Numbered from the stretch's first letter, positions 28,717 through 37,610 are shown. The stretch: 64,000 bases of DNA from Methyloversatilis discipulorum (GCF_000385375.1 NZ_ARVV01000001.1:3658001-3722000), one strand, 5' to 3'. Program-made: numbers and translations. Notes: a model not told the origin generated them from the sequence alone.

Positions 28717-29343
28717 TCAGAACCAGCTCTGCGGAATGATGAGAATGTCACCCGGCTTGACGTCGACATTGGCCGTCACGTCGCCGCGGCGGACCAGGTC
28801 CTTCAGGCGCACGTTGTACTGCTTGTCGCCCTCGGAGGTCCGCAGGATGGTGGCCGCGTTGCCGTCGGCGAATTCGGTAATGCCGCCAACCGCGATCATC
28901 ACGTCGAGCAGCGTCATCTTCTGCTTGTAGGCCAGCGCCTGCGGCTTGGCCGCCTCGCCGATCACGCGGATCTGCTCGCTGTAGGGACCGATGCCGCCGG
29001 CGACGATGACCGTCACGATGGGGTCACGGATGTACTTCGACAGCACCTGCTCGATCTCTCGCGCCAGCGTCGTGGGATCGCGGCCGGCAGCCGGCAGATC
29101 CTCGAACAGGGTGCCGGTGATCTTGCCGTCCGGGCGGATGGTGACCGTGGACGAGATTTCGGGATTGCGCCAGACGACGATGTTCACCGAGTCACCGGGG
29201 CCCAGGATGTAGTTGTAGTCGTCGCTGTAAGCCTGAGTCGGCGCGGCCGGATAGGGCGACGACGAGCAGGCCGTGAAGGCAAGCGGCACGAGCAGCAGCG
29301 CAAGCACGCGCAGTGCGGACATCAGACGGTCAGAACTCAACAT
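28717..29343 (-). CDS. XrtA system exopolysaccharide export lipoprotein (Wza/EpsA-like)
   Basis: The 208-residue protein has a lipoprotein signal ending LAFTAC and then a Poly_export domain beginning DYNYILGPGDSVNIVVW, followed by SLBB-like repeats. It should form the outer-membrane export channel with its lipid anchor. GGAGG stands just upstream of the ATG at 29343. This is the first gene of the minus-strand operon, so a promoter should lie in the 84 bp before it, although none is obvious. Its short length is usual for the XrtA type. Confidence 0.93.
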   Translation of the reverse strand: MLSSDRLMSALRVLALLLVPLAFTACSSSPYPAAPTQAYSDDYNYILGPGDSVNIVVWRNPEISSTVTIRPDGKITGTLFEDLPAAGRDPTTLAREIEQVLSKYIRDPIVTVIVAGGIGPYSEQIRVIGEAAKPQALAYKQKMTLLDVMIAVGGITEFADGNAATILRTSEGDKQYNVRLKDLVRRGDVTANVDVKPGDILIIPQSWF

Positions 29344-29427
29344 TGCATCCTCCACAGGACAGCAGCCAGACAAGCCGCGAATCATAGCCAACGCATCCGG
29401 ACGCGCGCTCTAATGCGTCACGACCGG

Positions 29428-30639
29428 TCAGATGTTGTACCGCAACGCATCGACGATGGGCGTACGCGAAACCTTGCGTGCCGGCAGCAAGGCCGCCACC
29501 ACGGTCGCGCCCAATCCCACCGTGAAGGCCAGCAGCACGGTTTCGGGCAGCACACGTATCGACGCCGTGTACCCCACGTTCGAGTTCGGCGGCGGCGGCA
29601 TCGGAATGCCCACCTCGCTGATCGCCAGCGCGACGAGCACCCCCAACACCACGCCGATCGCCGCGCCGGTCAGACCAAGCAGGGCATTTTCGGCGAGCAC
29701 GAGCCGGAATACGTATCCTCGCGAATTTCCGAGCGCCATCAGCGTTCCGAATTCACCGACGCGCTCGAAGACACTCATGTTTACAGTATTGAAGACGCTC
29801 AGCAGCACCATGATCAGCACGATCCATTGCAGCACGCCGAACTGGGTGCGGTAGAGCTCCACGGTCTTCGAATAGAAATCCGAAAGCTGCACCCAGTCGC
29901 GGATGTCGAATCCCAGCGACGCCAGCTTGGGCACCAGCAGATCCTTCACCCGCCAGGTGTCCGCTGTCCGGTGCAGCAGCAGCACGATGGCGTTGGAACC
30001 ATCGCGCGCAACCAGATTTCGAGCCGCCGCGATGGGAATCCTTACGGCACGGGCGTCGAAATCTTTCGAAAAGCTCTGGAAAACCCCGACCACCGCAAAT
30101 TCCGTCGTGTTCAATGCGCCGTCGGCAGTGTTCATGATCAGCGTGACGGTGTCGCCCGGCGCCAGTGCCAGGGCCTTGGCGACGCCATCGCCGATCAGGA
30201 TGCCGCCGGTGTCGCTGTCGCGCAGTGCCCGGCCAGCGGTGATCCGGACGAAGGTGCCGAGCCGGTTTTCCTTGTCCGGCTCCACACCCTCGCCCATGAC
30301 CGCCCAGTCCGCCTTGCCGTTGTTCAGCAGGCCAGTGAAATTGACGCGCTGCAGCACCGCATCCGCCTCCGGCATGCGGGCAGCAAACTCGGCGACCTTG
30401 TCGGCGTCGTCGATCATGAACTTCTCGGGCGAACGCGCACCCTGCTCGTAGAAGCCGCTGCGGAAGACCTGCACGTGGCCGAGCTGGCTGTGTATGGTCG
30501 CTTCGCCCAGCTGCGTCAGCACATCGGCGACGAAGCCGCCGCTCAGTATCAGTCCGGCAACGCCAAAGACGATGGCGGCCAGAGTCATCGCTGTCCGCGA
30601 TTTCTGCCGGAGGATGTTGCGGAGCGCGAGCTTGAACAT
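29428..30639 (-). CDS. ABC transporter permease, FtsX/LolE/MacB type (second of pair)
   Basis: The 403-residue protein begins MFKLALRNILRQKSRTAMTL, with one N-terminal membrane helix, a periplasmic MacB_PCD-like domain and three C-terminal helices carrying the FtsX motif (FGTLMALGNSRG). This layout is shared by LolC/LolE and MacB, which extract substrates from the outer leaflet instead of passing them through a channel. It lies 5 bp after a paralogous permease. No ATPase is adjacent; the nearest suitable one is at 39005-39757. Substrate may be a lipid or lipoprotein. Confidence 0.88.
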   Translation of the reverse strand: MFKLALRNILRQKSRTAMTLAAIVFGVAGLILSGGFVADVLTQLGEATIHSQLGHVQVFRSGFYEQGARSPEKFMIDDADKVAEFAARMPEADAVLQRVNFTGLLNNGKADWAVMGEGVEPDKENRLGTFVRITAGRALRDSDTGGILIGDGVAKALALAPGDTVTLIMNTADGALNTTEFAVVGVFQSFSKDFDARAVRIPIAAARNLVARDGSNAIVLLLHRTADTWRVKDLLVPKLASLGFDIRDWVQLSDFYSKTVELYRTQFGVLQWIVLIMVLLSVFNTVNMSVFERVGEFGTLMALGNSRGYVFRLVLAENALLGLTGAAIGVVLGVLVALAISEVGIPMPPPPNSNVGYTASIRVLPETVLLAFTVGLGATVVAALLPARKVSRTPIVDALRYNI

Positions 30640-30644
30640 GGCGT

Positions 30645-31874
30645 TCAGCGACTCTGCCGCAGTGCGTCGACGATATTCATGCGCGACGCTCGCCAGGCGG
30701 GGTAAAGACTGGACACGAAGGCACTGACCACGGCAATCGCCAGTGCCTTGGCGACGATGCCGAAAGTCAGGCGGATCTCGCCGTCGAACCCCTGCTCCAT
30801 GCCGGGCGGCGGCGGCAGCGGAATGCCGACCGCCGAGATGGCCAGCGCCAGCGCACAACCGATGACCACCCCGAGCCCGCCGCCGACCAGACCGAGCATC
30901 ACGCCCTCCGACATGAAGATGCGCCGTATGCGCGCCCGCGTCAGGCCCAGCGCCATGCAGGTGCCGATCTCGCTGACGCGCTCCATCACGCTCATCGACA
31001 GCGTGTTGGAAATGCTGAGCACGATGATCATCAGAATGATGAACTGCACGACATTGACCTGGCTGGCAAACAGATCGCGCGTCTTGTTGTAGAAGTCGGA
31101 CAGGCGATACCAGGGCACCAGTTCGAAGTTCGCGGCCGGCAGCACCTTGCCCAGTTCGGCCAGCTTGGCGTCGGTCTTGTCGGTGTCGTCGAGCAGCACC
31201 AGCCACTGCTGCGCGCCATTCACCCGCACCAGTTGCTGCGCCAGCGCCAGCGGCATGCGCAGCGCCGAATCATCGTATTCCTTGCTGACGGAGATGAAGA
31301 TGCCGACGACCGGCGCCTCGACCGCATTGACGTTGCCGGCGGCGGTCGTCGTCATCAGCACCACGGTGTCGCCGACATTGACGCCCAGGTTGGCCGCCAG
31401 TCCCCGCCCCATGATCATTTCGTTGACGCCGTCGGGCGACAGATTGCGCCCGCGCGATATCGTGACCGAACTCGACAGCACTGCCTCCGCCTTTGCAGAG
31501 ACGCCCTGGCCGAGGAAGGCCAGCGTGTTGTCGCCCTTGCTCGCGAGCCCGTTGAAGCTGAGTCGTGGCGCCACGACCTTGACGCCTGCGCCCTGCTCGA
31601 CCTTGCGCTGCGCTGCGTCCTCACCATCGATGACGAAACCGAAGGGATCGGAGGTGCCCCGTTCCACATACCCCGGTCGAACCACCTGGACGTGGCCAAG
31701 CTGCGACTTGATGGTGGATTCGCGCATGCCCTCCATCAGCCACTCGATGAACCCGGCTGACAGAATCATCGCAATCACGCCGAAGCTCACCGCGCCAATG
31801 GCAATCAGCGTGCGTCGCCCCTGGCGGAGCACGCTGCGCATCGCAAGCCAAAGGTCGAGCAGCCAAAACTTCAT
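30645..31874 (-). CDS. ABC transporter permease, FtsX/LolC/MacB type (first of pair)
   Basis: The 409-residue protein has the same plan as its downstream neighbour: N-terminal helix (RRTLIAIGAVSFGVIAMIL), large periplasmic domain and three C-terminal helices with IGTCMALGLTRARI. The two share segments such as STIKSQLGHVQV and HSQLGHVQV, so they are ancient paralogues that probably form a heterodimer like LolCE. The gene faces away from the ThiF gene across a 110-bp divergent gap that should hold both promoters. Confidence 0.88.
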   Translation of the reverse strand: MKFWLLDLWLAMRSVLRQGRRTLIAIGAVSFGVIAMILSAGFIEWLMEGMRESTIKSQLGHVQVVRPGYVERGTSDPFGFVIDGEDAAQRKVEQGAGVKVVAPRLSFNGLASKGDNTLAFLGQGVSAKAEAVLSSSVTISRGRNLSPDGVNEMIMGRGLAANLGVNVGDTVVLMTTTAAGNVNAVEAPVVGIFISVSKEYDDSALRMPLALAQQLVRVNGAQQWLVLLDDTDKTDAKLAELGKVLPAANFELVPWYRLSDFYNKTRDLFASQVNVVQFIILMIIVLSISNTLSMSVMERVSEIGTCMALGLTRARIRRIFMSEGVMLGLVGGGLGVVIGCALALAISAVGIPLPPPPGMEQGFDGEIRLTFGIVAKALAIAVVSAFVSSLYPAWRASRMNIVDALRQSR

Positions 31875-31984
31875 GCGAATTCAAGACTTCAGATGCTAAG
31901 GTATTGCCAGCATAACAGTTTTTACCTCACCATCCGATGTCCCGGAAGCGTGCCCCGCAGCCAACGGACATACAAGGCGACGCC

Positions 31985-32860
31985 ATGAGCTCTGCTTTCA
32001 ATTACGACGAGGCCTTCAGCCGCAACCTCGGCTGGTTCACCGAGGCCGAACAGGCCAGACTTCGGCGCAGCACGGTCGCCATCGCCGGCCTCGGCGGCGT
32101 CGGCGGCGCCCACCTGCTGACGCTGGCCCGGCTCGGCATCGGACGATTCCGTATCGCCGATTTCGATACCTTCGGTGTACACAACTTCAACCGGCAGGTC
32201 GGGGCCATGATGAGCACGGTCGACCGGCCCAAGATAGAGGTACTGGCCGAACAGGCGCGCGACATCAATCCCGAGGCCGACATAACGTGCTTTCCGGAAG
32301 GCGTGTCGCCGGAGCAGCCGGACGCCTTCCTGCAGGGCTGCGATGTCTATGTAGACGGCCTCGATTTCTTCGCCTTCTCCGCCCGCAGGTCCACCTTCGC
32401 AGCCTGCCATCGCCTGGGTATCCCGGCAGTGACGGCAGCCCCGCTCGGGATGGGCACCGGATTGCTCGTGTTTTCGCCGCGCGGCATGACTTTCGAGGAC
32501 TACTTCCAGCTGGAAGGCCACGACGAGACCGAACAGGCGCTGCGATTCCTGGTCGGTCTGGCGCCTGCCGGACTGCATCGCCCCTATCTGGTCGAGCCCT
32601 GGCGCATCGATCTCGCGGCGCGCAAAGGCCCGTCGACGATGATCGGGTGCAATCTGTGCGCCGGCGTTGCCGCCGCTGAAACGGTCAAGCTTCTGCTCGG
32701 CCGCGGCGAAGTCCGGGCAGCGCCTTGGGCACTGCAGTTCGACGCCTACCGCAACCGGATGGTGCGCACCTGGCGCCCCGGCGGAAACCGGCACCCGCTG
32801 CAGCGGCTCATCCTTGCGCTCGGTCGGCGCCAGTTGCTGAAACAGATCAACGCGCGCTGA
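31985..32860 (+). CDS. ThiF/MoeB-type E1-like adenylyltransferase
   Basis: The 291-residue Rossmann protein has the nucleotide loop GLGGVG at 35-40, the E1 arginine motif NFNRQ at 67-71, and the acidic DGLD with Arg134-Arg135. It lacks the two CxxC zinc pairs of MoeB, retaining only Cys222 and Cys225. ThiF-type enzymes activate a carboxylate with ATP; targets include ubiquitin-like proteins, peptides or small acids. No ubiquitin-like protein, JAB protease or sulfurtransferase is adjacent. It precedes a nitroreductase-like gene by 24 bp, recalling the fused Rv1355c-type arrangement. The start at 31985 gives a compact N-terminus. Confidence 0.9.
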   Translation: MSSAFNYDEAFSRNLGWFTEAEQARLRRSTVAIAGLGGVGGAHLLTLARLGIGRFRIADFDTFGVHNFNRQVGAMMSTVDRPKIEVLAEQARDINPEADITCFPEGVSPEQPDAFLQGCDVYVDGLDFFAFSARRSTFAACHRLGIPAVTAAPLGMGTGLLVFSPRGMTFEDYFQLEGHDETEQALRFLVGLAPAGLHRPYLVEPWRIDLAARKGPSTMIGCNLCAGVAAAETVKLLLGRGEVRAAPWALQFDAYRNRMVRTWRPGGNRHPLQRLILALGRRQLLKQINAR

Positions 32861-32884
32861 ACACGCCGCCCACCGGAGAACCGA

Positions 32885-33955
32885 ATGCCCACGATAGACA
32901 AGATCCTCGACCTCGCACGCTGGGCGCCGAGCGGCGACAACACCCAGATCTGGCGTTTCGAGGTGCTCGCCGACGATCACGTGCGGGTGCACGGTTTCGA
33001 CACCCGGCACTGGTGCGTCTATGACCTTGAGGGGCACGCCAGCCAGATTGCGGTCGGCGCGATGCTGGAAACACTGTCCATTGCAGCAACTGCCCACGGC
33101 CTTCGCGCCGATATCGTTCGTCGGCCGGACACGCCGGACACTCATCTGCAGTTCGACATCAAGCTGGTCGCCGACCCGTCAGTCACACCCGACCCGCTGC
33201 TCCCGTGCATAACGACGCGCTCGGTGCAGCGCCGTGCGATGGGCAGCCGACCGTTGACGGACGAGGAGCGGCAAGCGCTCGAAGCAGCCGTGCTTCCCTA
33301 CCGCATCGTCTGGTTTGGCGCATTCCGGGATCGGCTGCGCATCGCCAAGCTGAATTTCGACAGCGCGCAGATCCGCCTGACCATTCCGGAAGCCTTCCAG
33401 ACCCACAGCCGCGTGATCGAGTGGGGCGCACGTTTCAGCGAGGACCGCATCCCCGAAGCAGCTGTCGGCGTCGACCCGCTCACCGGCAAGCTGATGCGTT
33501 TCGTCATGGCAAGCTGGAGTCGCGTCGAATTCTTTAACAGGTGGCTCTTCGGCACTTTCGCACCGCGGCTGCAACTCGATCTGATTCCGGGCATCGCCTG
33601 CTCGGCGCACGTCTTCATGATCGCCCCGACGCGCCCAGACCGCATCGACGATCACATCGCAACGGGCCGTGCCATGCAACGGCTCTGGCTGACGGTAGAA
33701 AAGCTGGGGCTCCAGTCACAGCCCGAGATGACGCCGCTCATCTTCAACCAGTACGCGCGGGCCGGGCGGCGATTCACGCAGAACGGCGACGCACTCGCCC
33801 GCGCCGACGATCTGGCGCAAAGGCTGGGCAGCCTGCTGCCGGGAGAGGACGTCGGACGAGCGGTCTGGGCGTGCCGCGTCGGACGCAGCCGAAACATCCC
33901 CGGCCGCTCATTGCGCCTGCCTCTTGAACGACTGCAGAACCAGGAAGAGTCTTGA
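32885..33955 (+). CDS. Nitroreductase-fold flavoprotein paired with ThiF
   Basis: The 356-residue protein starts with the FMN-binding ARWAPSGDNTQIW motif of the nitroreductase family, and has a second half (residues about 195-345) with WLTVEKLGLQSQPE, also typical. It is longer than ordinary 200-residue nitroreductases and resembles the C-terminal half of ThiF-nitroreductase fusions. It may oxidise or reduce the product of the neighbouring E1-like enzyme, as such enzymes do in azoline/azole pathways, but no peptide precursor is visible. Co-transcription with the ThiF gene is likely. Confidence 0.85.
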   Translation: MPTIDKILDLARWAPSGDNTQIWRFEVLADDHVRVHGFDTRHWCVYDLEGHASQIAVGAMLETLSIAATAHGLRADIVRRPDTPDTHLQFDIKLVADPSVTPDPLLPCITTRSVQRRAMGSRPLTDEERQALEAAVLPYRIVWFGAFRDRLRIAKLNFDSAQIRLTIPEAFQTHSRVIEWGARFSEDRIPEAAVGVDPLTGKLMRFVMASWSRVEFFNRWLFGTFAPRLQLDLIPGIACSAHVFMIAPTRPDRIDDHIATGRAMQRLWLTVEKLGLQSQPEMTPLIFNQYARAGRRFTQNGDALARADDLAQRLGSLLPGEDVGRAVWACRVGRSRNIPGRSLRLPLERLQNQEES

Positions 33956-34074
33956 AGCAGGACTGTCGGTGGACTTTACACGCGGCAGCAGAGCGCATCC
34001 GCCGACCGCCAGAAACCAGCCAGACACAGATTTTTTTGTTTTAAATTCAAAGAGCTAAAACACCACACAAAAAC

Positions 34075-34090
34075 TGGCCCGCCGATTGCT
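34075..34090 (+). promoter_or_regulatory. Sigma-54 promoter of the PEP-CTERM gene
   Basis: TGGCCCGCCGATTGCT fits the -24/-12 consensus with the invariant GG and GC exactly 10 nt apart. Transcription should begin near 34101, about 36 nt before the start codon. PEP-CTERM genes are known to be under RpoN with the PrsK/PrsR pair in related floc formers; neither regulator is in this window. The region just upstream is AT-rich, unlike its surroundings. Confidence 0.75.
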
Positions 34091-34136
34091 TATAGCCAAC
34101 CGTGGTTCTCCCAAGCCAACAAACGGAGTCAATGAA

Positions 34137-35150
34137 ATGATCAAGTTCAAGCAAATTGCAGTTGCAGTGGCACTGGCAGGCACTTTCGCTGCCGCGCACG
34201 CTGCGCCGGTTTCGATCACCACGCCGAACGGCAACGTGAATGGCATCACCGCCTTCGACTGGGCACCGTCCCCGGTTCTGGCGCAAGGCGGCAACCAAGC
34301 CTTCGTCAACTTCATCAACAACCCCGCTGGTGGCACCGTTGAAGGCCTGAACGGTGGCATGGGTTACGGTTTCAACGTGTTCTCGCAAGGCCGTCTGGCC
34401 GTGCTGCAGGGCGGCACCGGTGCCGCTGTGAGCGGCCTGTACAACGGTTCGGGCAGCACTGCCGGCAAGTACGAAATCACCTTCGAACTGGCCTACCAGG
34501 AAGTCGTGACCACCGCCGTGAGCGTGCCGGGCGCCAACATCGCCGTGTTCGACTTCGCCAAGGTCCAGACCAACAACTACTTCCGTGTTTACGTGAAGGA
34601 TCTGGATTCCGACGCAGCCGCCAACTACGCAGCCGGCACCGGCTTCAACACCGGCACGCTGGTGTTCGACGGCACGATCGCTCCGGGCGGTGCTGGTTCG
34701 GTGTCGAACTTCAATGCCAACACCGGCGCCCTGGGCACGGTCGGCAGCGATGGTCAGCCGCTCAACGGCACTTCGCCGCTGTCCGGTACGCCGTCGGTGA
34801 CGGGTTCGGGCGCCACGCCGGAATTCGACCTGCTGACCGTTCTGCCGAACTTCATCGACACGGATTTCTGGAATGAAGAGCTGATCTCCTTCCTGGTGAC
34901 CAACATCAGCCAGAACCTGCCGTTCCAGTCGGTTGATCCGTCGGCCATCATCGCCGGTGAAGTGCCGAACATCGGTGCAGTGAATGGCGGTACGGTCTGC
35001 GGCCCGACGGGTTGCGTTGCAGCCGGCCCGGACATCATCTTCCAGACCGACTTCAACGGTCCGGTGCAAGGCATCCCCGAGCCGGGCACGCTGGCTCTGG
35101 CCGGTCTGGCACTCGGTGGTCTGGCTCTGGCCCGCCGCCGCAAGGCCTGA
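34137..35150 (+). CDS. PEP-CTERM sorting domain protein (exosortase substrate)
   Basis: The 337-residue protein has a signal peptide (MIKFKQIAVAVALAGTFAAAHA), a Gly/Asn/Thr-rich secreted body with one close Cys pair (VCGPTGC), and a C-terminal sorting signal: PEP at 314-316, a hydrophobic helix and RRRKA. Exosortase A should cleave it at the PEP motif. A GGAG ribosome site stands 8 nt upstream, a sigma-54 promoter before that, and a strong terminator follows, so it looks monocistronic and highly expressed. Its function is unknown; related proteins aid floc formation. Confidence 0.95.
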   Translation: MIKFKQIAVAVALAGTFAAAHAAPVSITTPNGNVNGITAFDWAPSPVLAQGGNQAFVNFINNPAGGTVEGLNGGMGYGFNVFSQGRLAVLQGGTGAAVSGLYNGSGSTAGKYEITFELAYQEVVTTAVSVPGANIAVFDFAKVQTNNYFRVYVKDLDSDAAANYAAGTGFNTGTLVFDGTIAPGGAGSVSNFNANTGALGTVGSDGQPLNGTSPLSGTPSVTGSGATPEFDLLTVLPNFIDTDFWNEELISFLVTNISQNLPFQSVDPSAIIAGEVPNIGAVNGGTVCGPTGCVAAGPDIIFQTDFNGPVQGIPEPGTLALAGLALGGLALARRRKA

Positions 35151-35172
35151 TTCAGGTAGTCGAAGCAGCATG

Positions 35173-35204
35173 AAAAACGGGAGCGAAAGCTCCCGTTTTT
35201 CTTT
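35173..35204 (+). terminator. Rho-independent terminator after PEP-CTERM gene
   Basis: A perfect 12-bp stem (35173-35184 with 35189-35200) closes on a GAAA tetraloop and ends in a T run. Because the stem begins with five A residues it could also terminate the opposite strand, where a glycosyltransferase gene ends at 35257. Confidence 0.93.
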
Positions 35205-35256
35205 TGTGCGTTCGAAATCGCACGTTCCGAACCCGTTATTGCCCAGCCAGCCCGCT

Positions 35257-36459
35257 CTATGCCGATGCAACCAGCGCGTTCAGAATCGAGCGGGTATTGA
35301 AACTGGCGAAGTCCTGCTGGACCGCCTCGGCAGCTCGCCTGAAGTCCGCAGCTTCATCCCCGACCATGCGCCTGAGTGCGGTCCGCAGCTGTTCGTAGCT
35401 CACGTTGCCCGCACGCAATGAAATCCCCGCACCGGCATCGACCACACGCGACATGGTGAGGAACTGATCCATGTTCGAACACAGACCGATGACCGGCGTG
35501 CCGGTCGACAAGGCCTGATAGACCGTCGCACTTCCGCCATTGCAGATGACGAAATCTGCGCGCGCAGCGGCTTCGAGCCCCGGCAGATAATCGGCAACGA
35601 AACAATGCGGTCCGGGCGAAGCCACGTCCGAGCGCCCCGCCGTAGCCGTCATCGCATTGACCTGCACATCGGCCAGCGCGCGAAATACCTCCGGCAGCAG
35701 ATCGACCCGCCCGGTGGAACCCAGCGTGACATAGGCAAGCGGCCCGGACGGCATCGACGTCCACCAGTCCGGCAGCGGCATCGAGGGCGACCAGATGATG
35801 GGCCCGATGAAATGGTGGTTGGGCGGACAGTCCGGACGCACCGGCACCAGACCCGGCGTGTCGGCGTAAAGCGTCAGATCGCCGTCGGTGTAGGCATGGC
35901 GCACATCGGGAAAGCCGCTCAAGCCGTGCTTTCTGCGTACCGCGTTGAGCGGCCCGGCGTGCAGTCGGAAGGCGAGCGGCTGCGCCAGCCGGAAAATCGG
36001 CTCTGCCAGCGCGGGTCCGAGCACACGGGTCAGAGTGATGTCCGGCAAGGGAAAGCGAGAATGCGCCGACCACGGGCTCCAGTGTGCATTGCAGAGCGCG
36101 AAGTAAGGGATGCCGACCAGGCGCGCCGACACGCTCAGCGACAGACGGAAGTCGCCGATGACCACATCGGGACGTTCGCGCTGCAGCAACGCGATGTCGG
36201 CCTCGACATAGCGCTCGAGCTCGGTGCGGGTATAGAGCGGTGCGCCGGCAGCGAGGCGATCGAGAAAGAGCTTGGCCGGAATGCTCTCCAGCCCCAGCCT
36301 GCGAAGATCCGTTCCGCGGAAGCACAGATCGAAGGCCGGTGCGGACGCGACCGACACCTCATGATGCGCCGCAAGACCCGATGCCAGCACGACGGGCCGG
36401 GCGACATGCGCGAGGGATACCGCCTCCGCCGCGAACAGAACGCGGCGGCGGGTCGACAT
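35257..36459 (-). CDS. UGT/MGT-like glycosyltransferase (GT1 family)
   Basis: The 400-residue GT-B protein has an N-terminal AEAVSLAHVARPVVLAS segment and a C-terminal UDP-glycosyltransferase signature, with FVADYLPGLEAAARADFVICNGG followed by LSTGTPVIGL. GT1 enzymes usually glycosylate small hydrophobic acceptors rather than growing polysaccharides. Its ATG overlaps the epimerase stop by one base (TGATG), so sugar nucleotide epimerisation and transfer are probably coupled. The acceptor could be the N-acyl amino acid made by the nearby synthase; this is a guess. Confidence 0.83.
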   Translation of the reverse strand: MSTRRRVLFAAEAVSLAHVARPVVLASGLAAHHEVSVASAPAFDLCFRGTDLRRLGLESIPAKLFLDRLAAGAPLYTRTELERYVEADIALLQRERPDVVIGDFRLSLSVSARLVGIPYFALCNAHWSPWSAHSRFPLPDITLTRVLGPALAEPIFRLAQPLAFRLHAGPLNAVRRKHGLSGFPDVRHAYTDGDLTLYADTPGLVPVRPDCPPNHHFIGPIIWSPSMPLPDWWTSMPSGPLAYVTLGSTGRVDLLPEVFRALADVQVNAMTATAGRSDVASPGPHCFVADYLPGLEAAARADFVICNGGSATVYQALSTGTPVIGLCSNMDQFLTMSRVVDAGAGISLRAGNVSYEQLRTALRRMVGDEAADFRRAAEAVQQDFASFNTRSILNALVASA

Positions 36460-37592
36460 CAGGCGCCCCCGGCGCGACCGAACAGGCCGAAGCGCGTCAG
36501 TTCGGCGACGGTCTGCTGATAGCGATCCTCCGATGGCTGCCCGCCCGCCCAAGCGGCGAACTCCGCCATGCCCTGATCAAGCGTACGCGCCGGCTCGTAA
36601 CCGAGCACTGCGCGCGAGTGCGCCAGATCGGCAACGCACCCGAAGATGTCGCCGACACGGAACTCGCCCTTGTCCTCCATCGTTACCGGCTTGCCGACTG
36701 CACGTGCGAGCGCGTTGGCGATGTCGGCGATCGTGCTCGCCTCGCCGGCGCCGACATTGAAGACGGAGCCCGGCGCCACGTCGGCGACCAGCGCACGCAT
36801 ATTCGCCGCAACCACGTCGGACACATGCACGAAATCGCGCACCGGCAGGCCGCCCTCGTACACCGAGATCGGCTGACCGGCGCAGATGCGCGAATAGAAG
36901 ATCGATACCACGCCGGTGTAGGGATTCTTCAGCGACTGACGCGAGCCGAAAACGTTGAAGTAACGCAGCACGACCGCCGGAATACCGAACGTGTTCGCCG
37001 CGTAGCGCACGTAATCTTCCTGATGCTTCTTGGTGATCGCATAGACCGAGAACGGCTCTGACACCTTGTCTTCCGGCGTCGGTACCGCGTCGAGATCATC
37101 GCCGCAAACCGGGCAGGGCATCGCGAACTTGCCCGCCTGCAGGCGCTCGCGCGAGCGAGCACCCGGAAACTGGGCGCCGTGCTCACGGCAGACATAGGCA
37201 CCCTCGCCGTAGATCGCACGCGACGAAGACAGCACCAGCCGCTTCAGCACATGGCCACCCTTTACGATGCCCTCGATCAGGGTGGTCGTACCCAGCCCAT
37301 TGACCCGCGCGTAATGGGTCATGTCGTACATGCTCTGGCCAACGCCGGTCAGCGCAGCGAAGTGGTAGACCGAGTCGATGCCGTCGAGCGCGCGCGCGAC
37401 GTCGTCGGCATTGCAGACGTCACCGACCTGCAGTTCCACCTCAGGCGCGAGATAGGCCGGCCGTTGGCGGCTTTCGCCATGTATCTGCGGATCGAGAATG
37501 TCCAGCGCACGCACGCTGTGGCCGGCGGCCAGCAGCGCGTCCGCCGTGTGTGAGCCGATGAAGCCGGCACCGCCCGTGATCAGCACTCGCAT
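36459..37592 (-). CDS. NAD-dependent nucleotide-sugar epimerase, dTDP-rhamnose 4-epimerase-like
   Basis: The 377-residue extended SDR protein has GGAGFIGSH near the N-terminus and the catalytic Tyr-Lys in YAITKKHQED. An inserted Cys-bearing segment (CREHG and CPVCGDDLD, followed by PTPEDK) before the active Tyr resembles the insertion in dTDP-L-rhamnose 4-epimerases. It should interconvert a nucleotide sugar in the cytoplasm. Coupling to the GT1 gene suggests it supplies that enzyme. UDP-sugar epimerase activity is an alternative. Confidence 0.8.
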   Translation of the reverse strand: MRVLITGGAGFIGSHTADALLAAGHSVRALDILDPQIHGESRQRPAYLAPEVELQVGDVCNADDVARALDGIDSVYHFAALTGVGQSMYDMTHYARVNGLGTTTLIEGIVKGGHVLKRLVLSSSRAIYGEGAYVCREHGAQFPGARSRERLQAGKFAMPCPVCGDDLDAVPTPEDKVSEPFSVYAITKKHQEDYVRYAANTFGIPAVVLRYFNVFGSRQSLKNPYTGVVSIFYSRICAGQPISVYEGGLPVRDFVHVSDVVAANMRALVADVAPGSVFNVGAGEASTIADIANALARAVGKPVTMEDKGEFRVGDIFGCVADLAHSRAVLGYEPARTLDQGMAEFAAWAGGQPSEDRYQQTVAELTRFGLFGRAGGA

Positions 37593-37610
37593 GTGGCACC
37601 TCCGCCCGAA

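Noticed and set aside
29344..29427. Sigma-54 promoter before the export operon
   Set aside because: I looked for GG-N10-GC with matching flanks on the minus strand and found none.
35173..35204. Possible riboswitch or operator palindrome
   Set aside because: Position after a stop codon, GAAA tetraloop and T run make it a terminator.
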